64,000 nucleotides of DNA from Pseudomonadota bacterium. GTDB lineage: Bacteria; Pseudomonadota; Alphaproteobacteria; Dongiales; Dongiaceae. The stretch lies in NCBI GenBank assembly GCA_021792365.1, contig JAJYUT010000002.1, forward strand, positions 248,001 to 312,000, in the 5' to 3' direction. Shown here piece by piece: positions 47,314 to 55,408 of this stretch. A program made the position numbers and the translations under genes. A model generated the notes under the pieces. That model ran no database searches. It worked only from the letters and a program-made list of their open reading frames with translations, and was not told the DNA's origin. The stretch's first letter is position 1; the number at the start of each line of letters is the position of its first letter.

Positions 47314-47344
47314 ATGGGCCCCGCCGGTAGGCGGGGCCCATTTC
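47314..47344 (+). terminator. GC-rich hairpin after the first polyamine-binding gene
   Basis: Perfect 12-bp stem ATGGGCCCCGCC / GGCGGGGCCCAT with a GGTA loop, followed only by TTCG. The weak T-tract suggests an mRNA-stabilising or partial terminator role. Confidence 0.7.
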
Positions 47345-47356
47345 GCATGCTTTCGT

Positions 47357-47371
47357 TGAATGAACGTTCAA
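47357..47371. promoter_or_regulatory. Operator-like palindrome TGAACGTTCA before the second polyamine-binding gene
   Basis: TGAACGTTCA at 47361-47370 is a perfect palindrome inside TTGAATGAACGTTCAA. Its first part, TGAATGAACGTT (47357-47368), begins exactly 150 bp before the ATG at 47507 and differs by one base from the motif at 45909. The form suggests a TetR-type operator. No such regulator is in the window. Confidence 0.5.
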
Positions 47372-47399
47372 ATTCTGATGTCCGCAGCCGGCGCGGCGG

Positions 47400-47429
47400 T
47401 TGACAGCCCGGATGGGCCGCCGCCATAGT
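47400..47429 (+). promoter_or_regulatory. Probable promoter of the second polyamine-binding gene
   Basis: TTGACA at 47400-47405, an 18-base spacer, then CATAGT at 47424-47429. It lies about 80 bp before the start codon and 29 bp after the palindrome. Confidence 0.55.
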
Positions 47430-47506
47430 TACAAAAAACACATAACGGGCCGGGCCGGACAAGGCGGCACACCGCCACCCGCCGGCGCAAGAAAGGGGAG
47501 AGGTGC

Positions 47507-48625
47507 ATGTCTGGACGCTCGGCAAAGCCGGCGCTGGTGGCGCTTGCAGCCATCTCTGTCGGCACCCTTACCGCAACTTGGCTGTCACCGCACGCCTTCG
47601 CGGAAGGGGAACTCAACGTATACAACTGGTCGGACTATATCGGCGAGAACACGATCGCGAACTTCGAGAAGGAGTACAACGTCAAGGTCCGCTACGACCT
47701 CTATGACGGCAACGAGACCCTCGAAGCCAAGCTCGCGGTGGGTAACACGGGCTACGATATTGTGTTCCCCTCCTCCGGGTTCTTCGCCCGGCAGATCAAG
47801 AGCGGCTTCTACATGCCGCTCAATCGCTCCAAGCTCACCAACTGGAGCAACCTCGATCAATGGATCCTGCAGCAGCAGGCGGGCTCCGACCCGGGCAACG
47901 TCTATGCCGTGCCATATATGTGGGGCACCAACGGCTTCACCTACAATGTCGACATGGTCGAGGAGCGTATGCCCGACGCGCCGGTCGACAGCCTGCGCAT
48001 GATCTTCGACCCGGAGATCGTCTCCAAGTTCCAGGATTGCGGCGTCAGCCTGCTCGACTCGCCTGAGGACGTGATCCCGCTCGCCCTCGCCTATATGGGC
48101 AAGGACCCGACCTCGCAGAGTGCCGATGACATCGTTGCGGCCATCGACATGCTGATGAAGATCCGCCCGTACATCCAGGTCTTCGACTCGCAGCAATACC
48201 TGAACGCCTTGCCGAACGGCGACCGATGCATCGCCATGACCTGGTCGGGCGATTATGCCGTCGCGGCGGCACGGGCCGAGGAAGCGGGCCTGGACATGAA
48301 CCTCACTTACACCGTGCCCAAGGAGGGCAGCAACATCTGGTTCGACGCCATGTTGATCCCGAAGGATGCGCCGAACCCGGAGAACGCGCACCTCTTCCTG
48401 AACTACATGCTTCGGCCTGAGGTGATCGCCGAATGCACGAACTACACGTATTATGCCAACGGCAACAAGGCGTCGTGGCCCCTGGTCCTGGAGGAGATCC
48501 TGGAGGATCCGGCGATCTATCCGGACGCGGAAACGCAGAAGCGGATGTTCCCCAGCGTGGTGCGCGACGAGGAGATCCAGCGCGTGATCACGCGGGAATG
48601 GACGCGGCTGAAGACGGGCCAGTGA
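47507..48625 (+). CDS. Polyamine ABC transporter binding protein (secreted)
   Basis: 372-residue PotF-type periplasmic binding protein. A Sec signal peptide ends near residue 32 (SPHAFA). The mature part starts LNVYNWSDYIGENTIANFEKEYNVKVRYDLYDGNETLEAKL and follows its neighbour at 46059 throughout, with YAVPYMWGTNGFTYN and AMTWSGDYAVAAARAEEAG. Aromatic residues around the cleft (NWSDY, W of PYMWGT) fit a diamine ligand such as putrescine. It is a paralogue of the preceding lipoprotein without the linker. RBS GGGGAGAGG. potA follows 59 bp later. Confidence 0.92.
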   Translation: MSGRSAKPALVALAAISVGTLTATWLSPHAFAEGELNVYNWSDYIGENTIANFEKEYNVKVRYDLYDGNETLEAKLAVGNTGYDIVFPSSGFFARQIKSGFYMPLNRSKLTNWSNLDQWILQQQAGSDPGNVYAVPYMWGTNGFTYNVDMVEERMPDAPVDSLRMIFDPEIVSKFQDCGVSLLDSPEDVIPLALAYMGKDPTSQSADDIVAAIDMLMKIRPYIQVFDSQQYLNALPNGDRCIAMTWSGDYAVAAARAEEAGLDMNLTYTVPKEGSNIWFDAMLIPKDAPNPENAHLFLNYMLRPEVIAECTNYTYYANGNKASWPLVLEEILEDPAIYPDAETQKRMFPSVVRDEEIQRVITREWTRLKTGQ

Positions 48626-48629
48626 TGGA

Positions 48630-48660
48630 CCGGTTGACCGCGGCGGGCGCCGCCGACCGG
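48630..48660 (+). other. GC-rich stem-loop between binding protein and potA
   Basis: CCGGT pairs with ACCGG at the base and GCGGCG with CGCCGC above it. No T-tract follows. Such hairpins after a binding-protein gene often stabilise its message and lower expression of the downstream transporter genes. Confidence 0.55.
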
Positions 48661-48684
48661 GGGAAATGAGGGGTTAGGAGTATC

Positions 48685-49845
48685 ATGGTCGCAGTCGAGA
48701 AGCCGACGAAGCAACCTCAGAACAAGCACATTAGTGCCCCCTGGACCGATCCAAAGGCGGAGCCTTATATCCGGATCGAGAACGTCACGAAGAAGTTCGG
48801 CGAGTTCGTCGCGGTCAACAACGTTTCCCTCAACGTCTATCGGGGGGAGTTGTTCTCGCTGCTCGGCGGCTCGGGCTGCGGCAAGACCACGCTGCTGCGC
48901 ATGCTCGCCGGCTTCGAGAGCCCGACGGCGGGCAAGATTTTCATCGACGGGGTCGACATGGCGGGCATCCCGCCATACGACCGGCCGACCAACATGATGT
49001 TCCAATCCTACGCCCTGTTCCCCCACATGACGGTTGAGCAGAACGTCTCGTTCGGGCTCAAGCAGGACAAGTATCCGGAACCGGAGATCCGCCAGCGCGT
49101 GGCGCACATGCTGGAAATGGTGCAGTTGACGCCCTTCTCCAAGCGCAAGCCCCACCAGCTCTCCGGCGGGCAGCGCCAGCGCGTGGCCCTCGCCCGATCG
49201 CTGGTCAAGCAGCCGAAGCTGCTGCTGCTCGACGAGCCGCTGGGCGCGCTCGACAAGAAGCTGCGCGAGGCCACGCAGTTCGAGCTCATGAACATCCAGG
49301 ACCGCCTCGGCATCACCTTCATCGTGGTCACCCACGACCAGGAGGAGGCGATGACCCTTTCCACCCGCATCGGGGTCATGAACGCCGGCCAGATCGTGCA
49401 GACCGGCACGCCTCAGGAAATCTACGAGTATCCGCAGAACAAGTTCGTGGCCGACTTCATCGGATCGGTGAACCTGTTCGAGGGCCATATCGTTGAGGAC
49501 GAGCAGGACCACGTGCTGATCCGTTCCGACGAGGCGGGCGGCGACATCTACATCGATCACGGCATATCGAGCGCGCCGGGCGCCCGGGTTTGGGTCGCCA
49601 TCCGCCCGGAGAAGATCCAGCTCACCAAGCAGGCTGTGAATGAGCGGCACAATTGCCTCAGCGGCATCGTCAAAGGTATCGCCTACATGGGCAATCTTTC
49701 GATCTATCTGGTGCAGCTCGACAGCGGCAAGCAGATCAAGGTCACCATGCAGAACCAGGTGCGCGCCTCAGAATTCATGATCGATTGGGATGACCGCGTC
49801 ACCGTCACCTGGCACGCCAACAGCCCCGTCGCGCTGCTGAGCTGA
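48685..49845 (+). CDS. potA: Spermidine/putrescine ABC transporter ATPase
   Basis: 386-residue ATP-binding subunit. Walker A GGSGCGKTTLLRMLAGFE, signature LSGGQRQRVALARSL, Walker B LLLLDEPLGALDKKLRE, then a C-terminal TOBE-type region from about residue 270 (FIGSVNLFEGHIVEDEQDHVLIRSDE). The length and FQSYALFPHMTVEQNV are typical of PotA/PotG. AGGAGTATC precedes the ATG. It is followed by the two permeases; the order SBP-potA-potB-potC is that of putrescine importers. Confidence 0.95.
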   Translation: MVAVEKPTKQPQNKHISAPWTDPKAEPYIRIENVTKKFGEFVAVNNVSLNVYRGELFSLLGGSGCGKTTLLRMLAGFESPTAGKIFIDGVDMAGIPPYDRPTNMMFQSYALFPHMTVEQNVSFGLKQDKYPEPEIRQRVAHMLEMVQLTPFSKRKPHQLSGGQRQRVALARSLVKQPKLLLLDEPLGALDKKLREATQFELMNIQDRLGITFIVVTHDQEEAMTLSTRIGVMNAGQIVQTGTPQEIYEYPQNKFVADFIGSVNLFEGHIVEDEQDHVLIRSDEAGGDIYIDHGISSAPGARVWVAIRPEKIQLTKQAVNERHNCLSGIVKGIAYMGNLSIYLVQLDSGKQIKVTMQNQVRASEFMIDWDDRVTVTWHANSPVALLS

Positions 49846-49853
49846 GACGCTTC

Positions 49854-50801
49854 ATGGCCGCCACAGACATCGCCCGCCCCAGCCGGTTGCCGGCATCGGG
49901 CTGGATCGGGATCCTGCTGCACCGGCTCGGCATCAGCGGCCGGAGCCTGGTCATCGCCATTCCGTTCCTGTGGCTGCTGCTCTATTTCTTCCTGCCGTTC
50001 CTGATCGTCCTCAAGGTCAGCCTGGCCTTCATCACGATCGCGCAGCCGCCCTACACGCATTTCGATTCGGCCGGCAACTTCGTGCTGAACATCGGCGACA
50101 GCTACGGACGGCTGGTCTCGGATGCGCTGTATATCAAGGCGTATCTGAACTCGCTGATGGTCGCGGCGATCTCGACCGTCCTGTGCCTGCTCATCGGCTA
50201 TCCGTTTGCCTACGGGATTGCGCGCAGCGGCCCGTCGATGCGCAACATCCTGCTGATGCTGGTCATCCTGCCGTTCTGGACCTCGTTCCTCATCCGCGTC
50301 TATGCCTGGATCGGACTGCTCAAGAACAATGGGCTGATTAACGATTTCCTGTTGTGGACCGGCATCATCGATTCGCCGATCGGCATGATGAACACCAACT
50401 TCGCCGTCTATCTGGGCATCGTCTATTCCTATCTGCCCTTCATGATCCTGCCGCTCTACGCCAACCTCGAGAAGATGGACGTGTCCCTGCTCGAGGCTGC
50501 GACCGATCTGGGCTGCAAGCCGCTGAAGGCATTCTTCCTCATCACGGTGCCGCTCAGCGTTCCGGGCATCGTGGCGGGCAGCATGCTGGTCTTCATTCCG
50601 GCAGTCGGCGAATACGTCATTCCGGAGCTGCTGGGCGGACCATCGAGCCTGATGATCGGCCGCGTCCTGTGGGGCGAGTTCTTCAGCAACCGCGACTGGC
50701 CGACCGCCTCGGCGGTGGCGATCGCCGTGCTGCTGGCGCTCGTCGTGCCTCTGATGCTCTATCAGAAGTATCAGGACAAGGAGCTGGAGAAGGAAGCATG
50801 A
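49854..50801 (+). CDS. potB: Polyamine ABC transporter permease PotB/PotH
   Basis: 315-residue permease with six membrane helices after a cytoplasmic N-terminus of about 35 residues. The EAA loop is SLLEAATDLGCKPLKAFFLITVPLSVPGI, which contacts PotA. FLPFLIVLKVSL is the first helix and ILPFWTSFLIRVYAWIGLL is typical of PotB/PotH. It overlaps potC by four bases (ATGA) and starts eight bases after potA. Confidence 0.95.
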   Translation: MAATDIARPSRLPASGWIGILLHRLGISGRSLVIAIPFLWLLLYFFLPFLIVLKVSLAFITIAQPPYTHFDSAGNFVLNIGDSYGRLVSDALYIKAYLNSLMVAAISTVLCLLIGYPFAYGIARSGPSMRNILLMLVILPFWTSFLIRVYAWIGLLKNNGLINDFLLWTGIIDSPIGMMNTNFAVYLGIVYSYLPFMILPLYANLEKMDVSLLEAATDLGCKPLKAFFLITVPLSVPGIVAGSMLVFIPAVGEYVIPELLGGPSSLMIGRVLWGEFFSNRDWPTASAVAIAVLLALVVPLMLYQKYQDKELEKEA

Positions 50802-51649
50802 CCAACCGGCTCTCCTGGTTCATCATCTTCTGGCTGGTTGCGGTCTTCGCATTCCTCTACGCGCCGATCATCTCCGTCATCGTCTATTCCTTCAATTCGT
50901 CCAAGCTGGTGACGGTGTGGGCGGGATGGAGCCTCAAATGGTACGGCGAGCTGGCGAAGGATCGCCAGATCATCGACGCGGCCGTCTTGAGCCTCGAGAT
51001 TGCCGCCATCAGCGCCACCCTGGCGACCATCCTCGGCACCATCGCCGGATACGTGCTGGTGCGCTTCCCGAAGTTCCTGGGCCGCACCGCCTTCTCCGGG
51101 ATGGTCAGCGCGCCGCTGGTCATGCCGGAGGTCATCACCGGCCTCTCCATGCTGCTCCTCTTCATCTCGATGGAGCAGGCGATCGGCTGGCCCCAGGGCC
51201 GTGGCCTCACCACCGTCATCATCGCGCATACCACCTTCACCTTGTCCTATGTCGCGGTGGTGATGCGCTCCCGCTTCCTGGTCCTCGACCTGTCCCTGGA
51301 GGAGGCGGCGCAGGACCTGGGGGCGCGCCCGCTCAAGGTGTTCTTCGTCATCACCCTGCCAATCGTGGCGCCGGCGATCGTCTCGGGCTGGCTGCTCGGC
51401 TTCACCATTTCGCTGGACGACCTCGTCATCACGTCCTTCACCAACGGCCCGGGCACCAGCACCCTGCCTATGGTCGTGTTCTCGAAGGTGCGCCTCGGCC
51501 TCGATCCCAAGATCAACGCCCTCGCCACCATCATCATCGCCATCGTCTCGATCGGCGTGATCATCGCGATCGCCCACATGCGGCGCGTCGAGCGGCAGCG
51601 CCAGCGCGACGAGCAGATGGCTATCCGCGCCATTGCGGCGAAGGCCTGA
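50798..51649 (+). CDS. potC: Polyamine ABC transporter permease PotC/PotI
   Basis: 283-residue permease with six helices. It begins NRLSWFIIFWLVAVFAFLYAPIISVIVYSFNSSKL, and its EAA loop is LSLEEAAQDLGARPLKVFFVITLPIVAPAI. FTISLDDLVITSFTNGPGTSTLPMVVFSKVRLG is the standard PotC/PotI segment. The gene overlaps potB, and the amidase gene follows 19 bp later. Confidence 0.95.
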   Translation: MTNRLSWFIIFWLVAVFAFLYAPIISVIVYSFNSSKLVTVWAGWSLKWYGELAKDRQIIDAAVLSLEIAAISATLATILGTIAGYVLVRFPKFLGRTAFSGMVSAPLVMPEVITGLSMLLLFISMEQAIGWPQGRGLTTVIIAHTTFTLSYVAVVMRSRFLVLDLSLEEAAQDLGARPLKVFFVITLPIVAPAIVSGWLLGFTISLDDLVITSFTNGPGTSTLPMVVFSKVRLGLDPKINALATIIIAIVSIGVIIAIAHMRRVERQRQRDEQMAIRAIAAKA

Positions 51650-51668
51650 CCCCGCTAGAACAGCGCGC

Positions 51669-52574
51669 ATGAGCACCGGGAATCAATCGCGCCGGGTCAC
51701 CGTCGCCGCCACGCAGATGGCGTGCGACTGGGATATCGAGGCCAACATCGCGCGCGCCGAGCGGCTGGCCCGCAAGGCCGCCGACCAGGGCGCGCAAATC
51801 ATCCTGCTGCAGGAACTGTTCGAGACGCCCTATTTTTGCATCGAGCAGGATCCCAAGCATTTCGCCTTGGCGACCGCACCGCAAGAGAACCGCGCGATCC
51901 GGCACTTCCGGCCGATCGCGAAGGAGCTGAACGCGGTCATCCCCGTCAGCTTCTTCGAGCGCGCGAACCAGGCGTTCTTCAACACCACCGCCATCCTCGA
52001 CGCCGACGGCGAGGTGCTGGGCTTCTACCGCAAGAGCCACATCCCCAACGGGCCCGGCTACCAGGAGAAGCAGTATTTCAATCCCGGCGATACCGGCTTC
52101 AAGGTCTGGAACACGCGGCACGGGCGCATCGGGCTCGGCATCTGCTGGGACCAGTGGTTCCCGGAGACGGCGCGCGCCATGGCGCTCATGGGCGCGGAGC
52201 TTCTGCTGTTTCCCACCGCCATCGGCTCCGAGCCGCCGCCCTCTTTGCCCCACGAATCGCGCGAGCACTGGCAGCGCACACAGCAGGGCCACGCCGCAGC
52301 CAACATCGTGCCGCTCGTCGCCTCCAACCGCGTCGGCATCGAGCGCTCGACGCAGGACCCGGACGGTCTCTGGCTGCGCTTCTACGGCGCTTCTTTCATC
52401 GCCGATCACACCGGCGCCAAGATCGCCGAGGCGCCGCAGGACCAGGAAGCCGTCGTCACCGCCACCTTCGATCTCGCCGCAATCCGCGCCTATCGCGAGA
52501 GTTGGGGCCTCTATCGCGACCGCCGGCCGGACCTCTACAAGTCGGTCCTGACCCTGGACGGCGACGCGCGCTGA
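51669..52574 (+). CDS. aguB: N-carbamoylputrescine amidase
   Basis: 301-residue nitrilase-fold amidase that splits N-carbamoylputrescine into putrescine, CO2 and ammonia, the last step of the agmatine route. The catalytic triad is Glu49 (LQELFETPYFC), Lys122 (YRKSHIPNGPGYQEK) and Cys159 (GLGICWDQWFPE). The motifs YQEKQYFNPGDTGFKVW and ESREHWQRTQQGHAAAN are those of AguB rather than generic amidases. It is directly after potC, so import and synthesis of putrescine may be regulated together. No agmatine deiminase gene is in the window. Confidence 0.93.
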   Translation: MSTGNQSRRVTVAATQMACDWDIEANIARAERLARKAADQGAQIILLQELFETPYFCIEQDPKHFALATAPQENRAIRHFRPIAKELNAVIPVSFFERANQAFFNTTAILDADGEVLGFYRKSHIPNGPGYQEKQYFNPGDTGFKVWNTRHGRIGLGICWDQWFPETARAMALMGAELLLFPTAIGSEPPPSLPHESREHWQRTQQGHAAANIVPLVASNRVGIERSTQDPDGLWLRFYGASFIADHTGAKIAEAPQDQEAVVTATFDLAAIRAYRESWGLYRDRRPDLYKSVLTLDGDAR

Positions 52575-52579
52575 GCGCG

Positions 52580-53569
52580 ATGCAACCGCCGCCTGCCCTG
52601 CGCGAGGCCATCGGCCGGGAAGTGGAAGGCGTAGCGCTGCGCGACCTGTCGCGCGCGGCCGAAATGCTGTCCTGGCGCTATCGGGCCGAGATCCGCGACC
52701 ATCGCTTCCACGTCGACGATACGCTGGCCGCGCGTGCCTATCTGACGACCCGCTTGCCCGCCACCTATGCCGCGACCTCGCGCAGCCTGTCGGCGGTGAT
52801 CGCGGCCCGTCCGGATTTCGCGCCGCGCAGCCTGCTGGACGTGGGCGCCGGACCGGGCACCGCCACCTGGGCCGCCGCCGCGCAATGGCCCGGCCTCGAA
52901 GAGGCGCGCCTGGTCGAAGGCAGCGCCGCCATGCGCGCGATCGGCGCACGCCTGGCCGCGGCCCTGCCCATACGCGCGGATTGGACGGAGGCCGACATCG
53001 AGGCCGCCCTGCCCGGCTTGGCAGCACGGGACCTGGTGTTGATGGCCTATGTCCTCGACGAGCTTGCGCCGGATGCGCGCGCGGCGCTCATCCCGCGCCT
53101 GTGGCAGATGACGGGCGACGTCCTTGTCATCGTCGAGCCGGGCACCAGCGCCGGCTGGCAGCGCATCCTCGGCGCCCGCGATCAACTGATCGCGGCCGGC
53201 GCCCACATCCTCGCGCCCTGCCCGCATGCGCGGGCATGTCCGCTCCGCCCGCCCGATTGGTGCCACTTCGCCACCCGCCTCCCGCGCTCCCGCCTGCACC
53301 GCGAAGCAAAGGGCGGCACTGTCCCGTGGGAGGATGAGAAGTTCATCTATCTCGCCGTGTCACGGCGGCCCGGCATCCTGTCGGAGGCGCGCGTCATCGC
53401 GCCGCCGCGTGCTTCCAAAGCCGACCTGACGCTGAAGCTGTGCGAGCCGCACGGCACCGCTGCGGCCGTGATGGTCCCAAAGCGTGACAAGGAGCGCTTC
53501 AAGCGCGTGCGAAGGCTGGAATGGGGCGATTCCTGCCCGGCGACCCCTCAATCACCGCCCCAGGCCTGA
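52580..53569 (+). CDS. Rsm22-like (mitoribosomal) SAM-dependent methyltransferase
   Basis: 329-residue methyltransferase of the Rsm22 family. The SAM-binding segment is SLLDVGAGPGTATWAAAAQWP near residue 75, and a cysteine group typical of Rsm22 is in APCPHARACPLRPPDWCHF (about residues 212-230). RRPGILSEARVIAPPRASKADLTLKLC follows, as in other family members. Its target is probably rRNA. The ATG follows the aguB stop by five bases. The mitochondrial homologue assists ribosome assembly; the bacterial role is less studied. Confidence 0.85.
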   Translation: MQPPPALREAIGREVEGVALRDLSRAAEMLSWRYRAEIRDHRFHVDDTLAARAYLTTRLPATYAATSRSLSAVIAARPDFAPRSLLDVGAGPGTATWAAAAQWPGLEEARLVEGSAAMRAIGARLAAALPIRADWTEADIEAALPGLAARDLVLMAYVLDELAPDARAALIPRLWQMTGDVLVIVEPGTSAGWQRILGARDQLIAAGAHILAPCPHARACPLRPPDWCHFATRLPRSRLHREAKGGTVPWEDEKFIYLAVSRRPGILSEARVIAPPRASKADLTLKLCEPHGTAAAVMVPKRDKERFKRVRRLEWGDSCPATPQSPPQA

Positions 53570-53651
53570 CACGTCGCCGCACGCGCAAGCGAAAGTCCGC
53601 CCTCCCCGCATCCGGCGCGGCCGCTATTCCAAAAATGCTGAGCAGGCCGGG

Positions 53652-53667
53652 TGTGACGCGCATCACA
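53652..53667. promoter_or_regulatory. CRP-type site TGTGA-N6-TCACA
   Basis: TGTGACGCGCATCACA is a full match to the CRP consensus halves with a six-base spacer. It lies between the 3' ends of the Rsm22-like gene and eda, not before a start codon, so it may be chance or part of a local transcript. Low confidence as a functional site. Confidence 0.3.
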
Positions 53668-53751
53668 GACCCGAATCACGGGCTGGGTCTTAACTCCTTC
53701 ACCAGGCGGCGCTCACACCCATCCGTCCCCAATGGGCGTCGTCCTGGACCG

Positions 53752-53786
53752 GCGCCCGGAGCATCATCCCCTCCGGGCGCACTTTT
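53752..53786 (+). terminator. Hairpin between convergent Rsm22-like gene and eda
   Basis: Perfect 10-bp stem GCGCCCGGAG / CTCCGGGCGC with a nine-base loop, followed by ACTTTTCTC on the plus strand. It lies 20-50 bp after the eda stop as well and may act in both directions. Confidence 0.7.
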
Positions 53787-53799
53787 CTCCGCCCGATCT

Positions 53800-54450
53800 T
53801 CAGCACGCGGTGATGTTGTCGAGAGCGTCGGTGAAAGCCCGCGCGCGGCGCGCGATGTCCGCCCAGTCCTTGGCCTTGAGCGCGGCCGCGGGCATCATGG
53901 ACGAACTGCCGACCATGACGACATTCGGCAGCGCCAGGTAAGTCCCGGCATTCTGCGCGGTAATGCCGCCAGTCGGGCAGAAGCGGATGTCCGGGAACGG
54001 CCCGGCCCACGATTTCAGAACGTCGGGACCGCCCGCCGCCTCCGCCGGGAAGAACTTGAACTCGCTCCAGCCATGCTGCAGCCCCACCATCACATCCGAC
54101 GCCGTCGCCGTGCCGGGCAGATAGGGCATGTTGAGTTCCTGAGCGGCCTCCAGCAGCGCGGGCGTGATACCGGGACTGATGGCAAACCGTACGCCGAGGG
54201 CCGCGCAGGTCTTCATTTGCGCCGCGCTGACGACCGTGCCGGCGCCGATCAACAGCTTCGGCCGCTCCTTCTGCAGACGGGCGATGCCATCGAAGGCCGC
54301 CGCAGTGCGCAACGTCACCTCGATAGCCGGCATGCCGCCTTGCGCCAGCGCATCGGCCAGCGGCACGGCGTCCTCCACGGACTCGATCGCCACCACCGGC
54401 AGCGCGCGAATGCCGTCCAGCAGCTTGAAAACGGAGGTTGGTGCGGTCAT
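53800..54450 (-). CDS. eda: KDPG aldolase (Entner-Doudoroff)
   Basis: 216-residue aldolase that splits 2-keto-3-deoxy-6-phosphogluconate to pyruvate and glyceraldehyde-3-phosphate. The Schiff-base lysine is Lys132 in SEFKFFPAEAAGG, the general-base glutamate is in IEVTLRT (Glu44), and the phosphate-binding glycines are in CPTGGITAQNAG. It is last in the zwf-pgl-edd-glk-eda operon; its ATG overlaps the glk stop by four bases. Confidence 0.96.
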   Translation of the reverse strand: MTAPTSVFKLLDGIRALPVVAIESVEDAVPLADALAQGGMPAIEVTLRTAAAFDGIARLQKERPKLLIGAGTVVSAAQMKTCAALGVRFAISPGITPALLEAAQELNMPYLPGTATASDVMVGLQHGWSEFKFFPAEAAGGPDVLKSWAGPFPDIRFCPTGGITAQNAGTYLALPNVVMVGSSSMMPAAALKAKDWADIARRARAFTDALDNITAC

Positions 54451-55406
54451 GCTCCCTCCCGATCGAATTGCCGGCGCACGCCATAGAGCGCGGCGCGCTC
54501 CTCCAGGATCACCTGGACCGGCATGTCCTGCAGGATAGCGGCGACCCGGCCTTTGTCGAGGAACCGCTCGATGAACCTGCTTTGGCGCGCGAAATCGAGC
54601 AGCTTGGGCGTGATGCCGCCGCCGATATAGACGCCCGCGCGCGACCCGAAGGCGAGCGCCAGATCGCCGGCCACGCTCCCCAGCATGTCGAAGAACATTA
54701 GCACGGACGCCACCGCAACCTGCTCGCTGGCCAGGGCGCGGCGCGCGACCTCCGGCGCGTCGACCTCGCCCACCTGCTGTCCGGCCTCGTCCGCCATGAA
54801 GCGATAGACATTGACCAGCCCCGAGCCGTTCAGCAAGCGCTCGGCGGAAACCCGGCCGTATCTCTGGCGCATGCGCTGCCACAGGCGGATCTCGGCCTCG
54901 GTGTTGGGCGCGAAGCCGACATGGCCGCCTTCGCCCGAGATCACGGCCCACGCGCCCTTGCCCGCCGGCACATAGGCGCCGACGCCAAGGCCCGTACCGG
55001 GCCCGATCACCAGGCTGACGGAGGCCGGGTCAGGCGTGCCGGACCGCAGCTCGGCCAGTTGCGCGCCGGCGAGGATCGGCACCGAGGCGGCGAGCGCCTC
55101 GAAGTCATTGATGACGACGAAGCGCTCGAGTTGGAACTGCTGCCGCAGCTCGGCCTTGACGAAGCGCCAGGAGGAATTGGTCAGCTTGATTTCCGGCCCG
55201 CTCGCGGGACATGCGACGGCAAAGCAGGCCTGGGTCGGACGCGGGCGCTTCAGCTCCGCGAAATAGGCCGTGATCGCCTCGTCGATCTTGGGAAACTTGG
55301 CCGCGTGCAGGACGCGCGGCTCGTGCAGCGCGCCATCGGCGTCGCTGATGGCGAAGCGGGCATTGGTGCCGCCGATATCGGCGACCAGCAGATCCGCGCC
55401 CGCCAT
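54447..55406 (-). CDS. glk: Glucokinase
   Basis: 319-residue ATP-dependent glucokinase of the proteobacterial type. Phosphate-binding ADIGGTNARFAI at the N-terminus, catalytic NDFEALAASVP near residue 98, GPGTGLGVGAYVP, and GEGGHVGFAP with the sugar-contacting glutamate. It supplies glucose-6-phosphate to Zwf. The ATG lies two bases after the edd stop; the last bases overlap eda. Its place inside the Entner-Doudoroff operon implies that free glucose enters through this path. Confidence 0.95.
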   Translation of the reverse strand: MAGADLLVADIGGTNARFAISDADGALHEPRVLHAAKFPKIDEAITAYFAELKRPRPTQACFAVACPASGPEIKLTNSSWRFVKAELRQQFQLERFVVINDFEALAASVPILAGAQLAELRSGTPDPASVSLVIGPGTGLGVGAYVPAGKGAWAVISGEGGHVGFAPNTEAEIRLWQRMRQRYGRVSAERLLNGSGLVNVYRFMADEAGQQVGEVDAPEVARRALASEQVAVASVLMFFDMLGSVAGDLALAFGSRAGVYIGGGITPKLLDFARQSRFIERFLDKGRVAAILQDMPVQVILEERAALYGVRRQFDREGA

Positions 55407-55408
55407 CC

